Shown here: positions 61,664 to 64,000 of the stretch, piece after piece
Layout: every line of letters starts with the position of its first letter
Numbering within the stretch: the stretch's first letter is position 1
DNA from: Duganella aquatilis
GTDB lineage: Bacteria > Pseudomonadota > Gammaproteobacteria > Burkholderiales > Burkholderiaceae_D
Length of the DNA stretch: 64,000 nucleotides
NCBI RefSeq assembly: GCF_009674565.1
Contig: NZ_WKJL01000001.1
Span: 744,001 to 808,000, forward strand
Direction: 5' to 3'
Notes under the pieces: generated by a model
What the model saw: only the letters and a program-made list of their open reading frames with translations
Database searches by the model: none
What the model was told of the DNA's origin: nothing
Position numbers and translations under genes: made by a program

Positions 61664-62575
61664 ATGGCCTTCTCCTCCGATAACGTTGCTGTGTTCCTGG
61701 CCGTGATTGATCACGGCTCCTTCTCCGCTGCGGCGCGGGCGCTGGGGCGCGTGCCGTCCGCCGTCAGCATGGCCATCGCGCAGCTGGAAGCGGAGTTGGA
61801 CCTGGCGCTGTTCGAGCGCAGTTCGCGCGAGGTGCGGCCGACCGAATCGGCGCGCGCGCTGGAGGCCGAGGCGCGGCAGATGGCGGGCCAGTTGCGCCGC
61901 CTGCAGGCGCACGCGCTGTCGCTGCATCAGGGGCTGGAGCGCAGGCTCACGCTGGCGATCGCGCCGGAGCTGCTGTCGGCGCCATGGAGCGATCCGCTGG
62001 CGCGGCTGGCGGAAGAGTTCCCGTCGCTGGAAGTGGAGGTGCTGTCGGCGCCGCAGGACGACGCGCTGCGCATGCTGCACGACGGCGCCGCGCAACTGGC
62101 GCTGATCTACGAACGCACCAAGGTCGATGACCGCGAGAGCTTCCAGGAACTGGGCAGCGAAGTGCTGGTGCCGGTGATCTCGCCGCGCCACCCGCTGGCG
62201 CTGGAGCGCAACGGCAGCTTCCGGCTGGAAGACCTGGTCGACCTGCGCCAGATCGCCATCTTCAGTCGCGTGGCGGAGGATGCCGACCAGCGCGTGCTGA
62301 TCTCGCGCAAGGTGTGGCGCACCGACAGCCACCTCGCCACGCTGGGACTGGTGCGCGCGGGCCTGGGCTGGGCCTATCTGCCGCGCCGCCTGGCGCAGCC
62401 GCTGATGGAAGGCGGCGAGCTGCTGGGCATCGTCTTCGCCCACATGAGCAGCGAGTTGCGGCTATGGGTGGACGTGGTCTGGCTCAACGACCGCCCGCTG
62501 GGCCTGGGCTCGCGGCGGCTGATCGCGCTGATGCAGGATATCGCCGGATTGGAAGCGCGTCCCGCCCGGAAGTGA
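61664..62575 (+). CDS. LysR-family regulator of the PACE pump
   Basis: 303-aa LysR protein. The winged helix is FLAVIDHGSFSAAARALGRV, then SAVSMAIAQLEAELDLALFE. The effector domain begins near ERRLTLAIAPELLS. It is divergent from the PACE gene with dyads between, like AceR-AceI, so it is probably the activator of the pump. dsbA follows 33 bp later on the same strand but probably has a separate promoter. Confidence 0.9.
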   Translation: MAFSSDNVAVFLAVIDHGSFSAAARALGRVPSAVSMAIAQLEAELDLALFERSSREVRPTESARALEAEARQMAGQLRRLQAHALSLHQGLERRLTLAIAPELLSAPWSDPLARLAEEFPSLEVEVLSAPQDDALRMLHDGAAQLALIYERTKVDDRESFQELGSEVLVPVISPRHPLALERNGSFRLEDLVDLRQIAIFSRVAEDADQRVLISRKVWRTDSHLATLGLVRAGLGWAYLPRRLAQPLMEGGELLGIVFAHMSSELRLWVDVVWLNDRPLGLGSRRLIALMQDIAGLEARPARK

Positions 62576-62608
62576 TAATCTGCTGTCTTTGCTCTTTTGA
62601 GGATGATC

Positions 62609-63271
62609 ATGCGTTTGTTGAAGATTGCCCTGGTGGTTGCCGGCCTGTGCGCCGCCACCGCGTTTGCCTCGCCGACCGCGCCGCGCAACGGCGCCGAATA
62701 CACCACCCTGAAAACGCCGCAGCCGGTACAGGCGCAAGGCAAGAAGGTCGAGGTGATCGAGTTCTTCATGTACCACTGCCCGGCGTGCTACGCGCTGGAG
62801 CCGGACATGCTGGCGTGGGTGAAGAAGCAGGGCGATAACATCAGCTTCCGCCGCATCCACCTGCCGCTGACCGGCGAGAACGATCCGGAAGCGCATATGT
62901 TCCTGACGCTGGATGCGCTGAAGCTCGAAGAACAGCTGCACGCCAAGCTGCTGACCACCTGGCACGTCGAACGCCGCCGCCTGAAAAACGATGCGGACAA
63001 TATCGACTGGGCAGTGAAGAACGGCGTCGATAAGGACAAGTTCACCAATATGTACAACTCGTTCGCGGTGATCACGCGCCTGAAGAACGCCGGCCGCGTG
63101 GCGACAGCCTACCAGGTCGACAGCACGCCGACGCTGGTGGTCGACGGCCGCTTCCTCACCAATCCAACGATGGTGGACGCCAGCAATCCCGGCACGCCGC
63201 GTCCGATGCTGAACGCGGCCACGCTGCAGGTGCTGGATGCGCTGGTCGAACAGGCGCGCAGCAAGAAGTAA
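62609..63271 (+). CDS. dsbA: Thiol:disulfide interchange protein DsbA
   Basis: 220-aa periplasmic oxidase that inserts disulfides in folding proteins. Signal peptide MRLLKIALVVAGLCAATAFA; the redox site is Cys57-Pro-Ala-Cys60 in YHCPACYAL, and the cis-Pro loop is VDSTPTLVVDG. E. coli has CPHC; Ala in place of His would make the pair less oxidising, as in some other family members. I choose the ATG at 62609, with GAGG six bases upstream. ATG at 62603 and TTG at 62597 are alternatives. It is a single gene, convergent with the GNAT gene. Confidence 0.92.
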   Translation: MRLLKIALVVAGLCAATAFASPTAPRNGAEYTTLKTPQPVQAQGKKVEVIEFFMYHCPACYALEPDMLAWVKKQGDNISFRRIHLPLTGENDPEAHMFLTLDALKLEEQLHAKLLTTWHVERRRLKNDADNIDWAVKNGVDKDKFTNMYNSFAVITRLKNAGRVATAYQVDSTPTLVVDGRFLTNPTMVDASNPGTPRPMLNAATLQVLDALVEQARSKK

Positions 63272-63274
63272 GTC

Positions 63275-63787
63275 TTACAGGTGGCACTGATACAGGTGCG
63301 ACGTGTGCGGCTTGCCCGCCACCTGCGCCACCGTCGGCGCGGCCAGCACGTCGCGCATGAAGCCGGCCTTTTCCAGGATGCGCCGCGAGCCCAGGTTCTG
63401 CGGCGAGATCCATGCGTTGAGGATGCGCAGCTTGTACTGGCCGCGCGCCACGTCCATCAGGTGCGCGAGCGCCTGGCTGCCCAGCCCTTTGCGCGCCTGG
63501 TCGTGGGCGATGCGGTAGCCCACTTCGCCGGTGCCGGTCGCGTGGTCGATGCGGCGCAGGTTGGCGCGGCCGACGATGGCGGCGTCGTCGTCGCTGGTCA
63601 GCACGCACGGATGCATGGCGCCGGCCTTGTAGCTGTCCAGGTAATCGGCGATGTGGGCGGCGACGCCGGCCGCCGAATAAAACGCCGGATCGCGCGCTTC
63701 CACGTGCTGTTCGAACCACGTGCGGTTGGCCGTTTCAAACGCCAGCAGGCGGTCGACGTCGTCGGCTTGCAGCGTGCGGATTTTCAT
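63275..63787 (-). CDS. GNAT-family N-acetyltransferase (RimJ-like)
   Basis: 170-aa acetyl-CoA-dependent acetyltransferase. The acetyl-CoA loop R-x-x-G-x-G/A is QARKGLGSQAL. Other family stretches are IRTLQADDVDRLLAFETANR near the start and AWISPQNLGSRRILEKAGFM near the end, typical of RimJ/RimL types that acetylate protein N-termini or small molecules. The start at 63787 overlaps the stop of an upstream alpha/beta hydrolase gene (ATGA). The substrate is unknown. Confidence 0.9.
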   Translation of the reverse strand: MKIRTLQADDVDRLLAFETANRTWFEQHVEARDPAFYSAAGVAAHIADYLDSYKAGAMHPCVLTSDDDAAIVGRANLRRIDHATGTGEVGYRIAHDQARKGLGSQALAHLMDVARGQYKLRILNAWISPQNLGSRRILEKAGFMRDVLAAPTVAQVAGKPHTSHLYQCHL

Positions 63788-64000
63788 GGGTGGGCCGCCA
63801 GGTAAGTCAGCATGTCGTGGTTGAACAGGGCCGTCTGCTCCATCTGCGGCAGGTGGCCCGCCTGGTCGATTTCCCGGTATTCCAATGTCGGTATGGCCTT
63901 GCGGATGTGCGCCGACTGCGTCACCGCCAGCGTCGGATCCTGTTTGCCCCACACCAGGTGTACCGGCGTGCCGGCGCGCGCGATGCTGGCGTAGATGCCG
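63784..64000 (-). CDS. Alpha/beta hydrolase, N-terminus beyond window
   Basis: Only the last 71 residues are visible, and the frame is open to the right edge. The C-terminal parts of an alpha/beta hydrolase are clear: VHLVWGKQDPT (the strand carrying the acid residue) and QAGHLPQMEQT with the catalytic His. Its TGA overlaps the GNAT gene's ATG by four bases, so the two are one transcript. The reaction type (esterase, lactonase or haloperoxidase-like) cannot be told from this fragment. Confidence 0.8.
   Translation of the reverse strand, partial: GIYASIARAGTPVHLVWGKQDPTLAVTQSAHIRKAIPTLEYREIDQAGHLPQMEQTALFNHDMLTYLAAHP

Overview
The window is high-GC bacterial chromosome of betaproteobacterial type, most like the Oxalobacteraceae (Massilia, Duganella, Janthinobacterium). 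The evidence is the lineage-typical genes: a fused glucokinase/RpiR regulator, an E3 subunit of pyruvate dehydrogenase with its own lipoyl domain, an E2 with one lipoyl domain, the small Trp-rich protein, a DUF2486-like gene, and zapA followed by 6S RNA. Genus is inferred from protein character, not from a marker gene. Both edges cut genes: a pullulanase on the left and an alpha/beta hydrolase on the right.

Layout. 1-8.5 kb is a starch/maltodextrin block (pullulanase, GH13 alpha-glucosidase, glucokinase-RpiR) with a POT-type peptide transporter and a low-GC RelBE-like toxin-antitoxin pair inserted. 8.5-12.7 kb holds a chemoreceptor, a His-rich PadR regulator coupled to an MFS exporter, and an unknown membrane-anchored protein. 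12.9-15.3 kb is a dgoK-dgoA-lactonase operon for galactonate. 15.4-18 kb has small unknown genes (one broken), an Fsr-like exporter and a cupin. 18-20.2 kb is groES-groEL with a textbook promoter, a CIRCE operator and a terminator. 20.2-23.7 kb has an AraC regulator, a long palindrome, a flavin monooxygenase and an exported DUF218 protein.

23.8-38.8 kb is the metabolic centrepiece, a galactoside utilisation locus. The minus-strand operon is dgoD - GH35 beta-galactosidase - araF - araG - araH. Facing it are an SMP-30-like protein lacking the metal ligands, a GbpR-like LysR regulator, a TonB-dependent receptor and an exported GH2 beta-galactosidase. With the distant dgoKA-lactonase operon this makes most of a De Ley-Doudoroff route: galactoside uptake, hydrolysis, galactonolactone opening, galactonate dehydration, KDGal phosphorylation and aldol cleavage. 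No galactose dehydrogenase is visible in the window.

38.8-64 kb is mostly housekeeping: zapB-like/zapA/6S RNA, an EVE protein, lgt, ilvD, a cytochrome c, a TetR/SDR pair, a Liv-type binding protein, folD-prlC-holC-DUF2486, the aceE-aceF-lpdA operon with a consensus promoter and terminator, an M20 peptidase, a PACE efflux pump with a divergent LysR regulator, dsbA and a GNAT acetyltransferase. Between ilvD and the Trp-rich gene lies a clearly lower-GC two-gene insert: a DUF2188-like protein and a Rossmann-like protein of unknown function. It is the best candidate here for an undescribed accessory (possibly defence) module. Two related palindromic repeats form the 3' ends of folD and the DUF2486 gene and supply their TAA stop codons. 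I saw no tRNA, rRNA, CRISPR array or insertion sequence, and no gene-free stretch longer than 300 bases.
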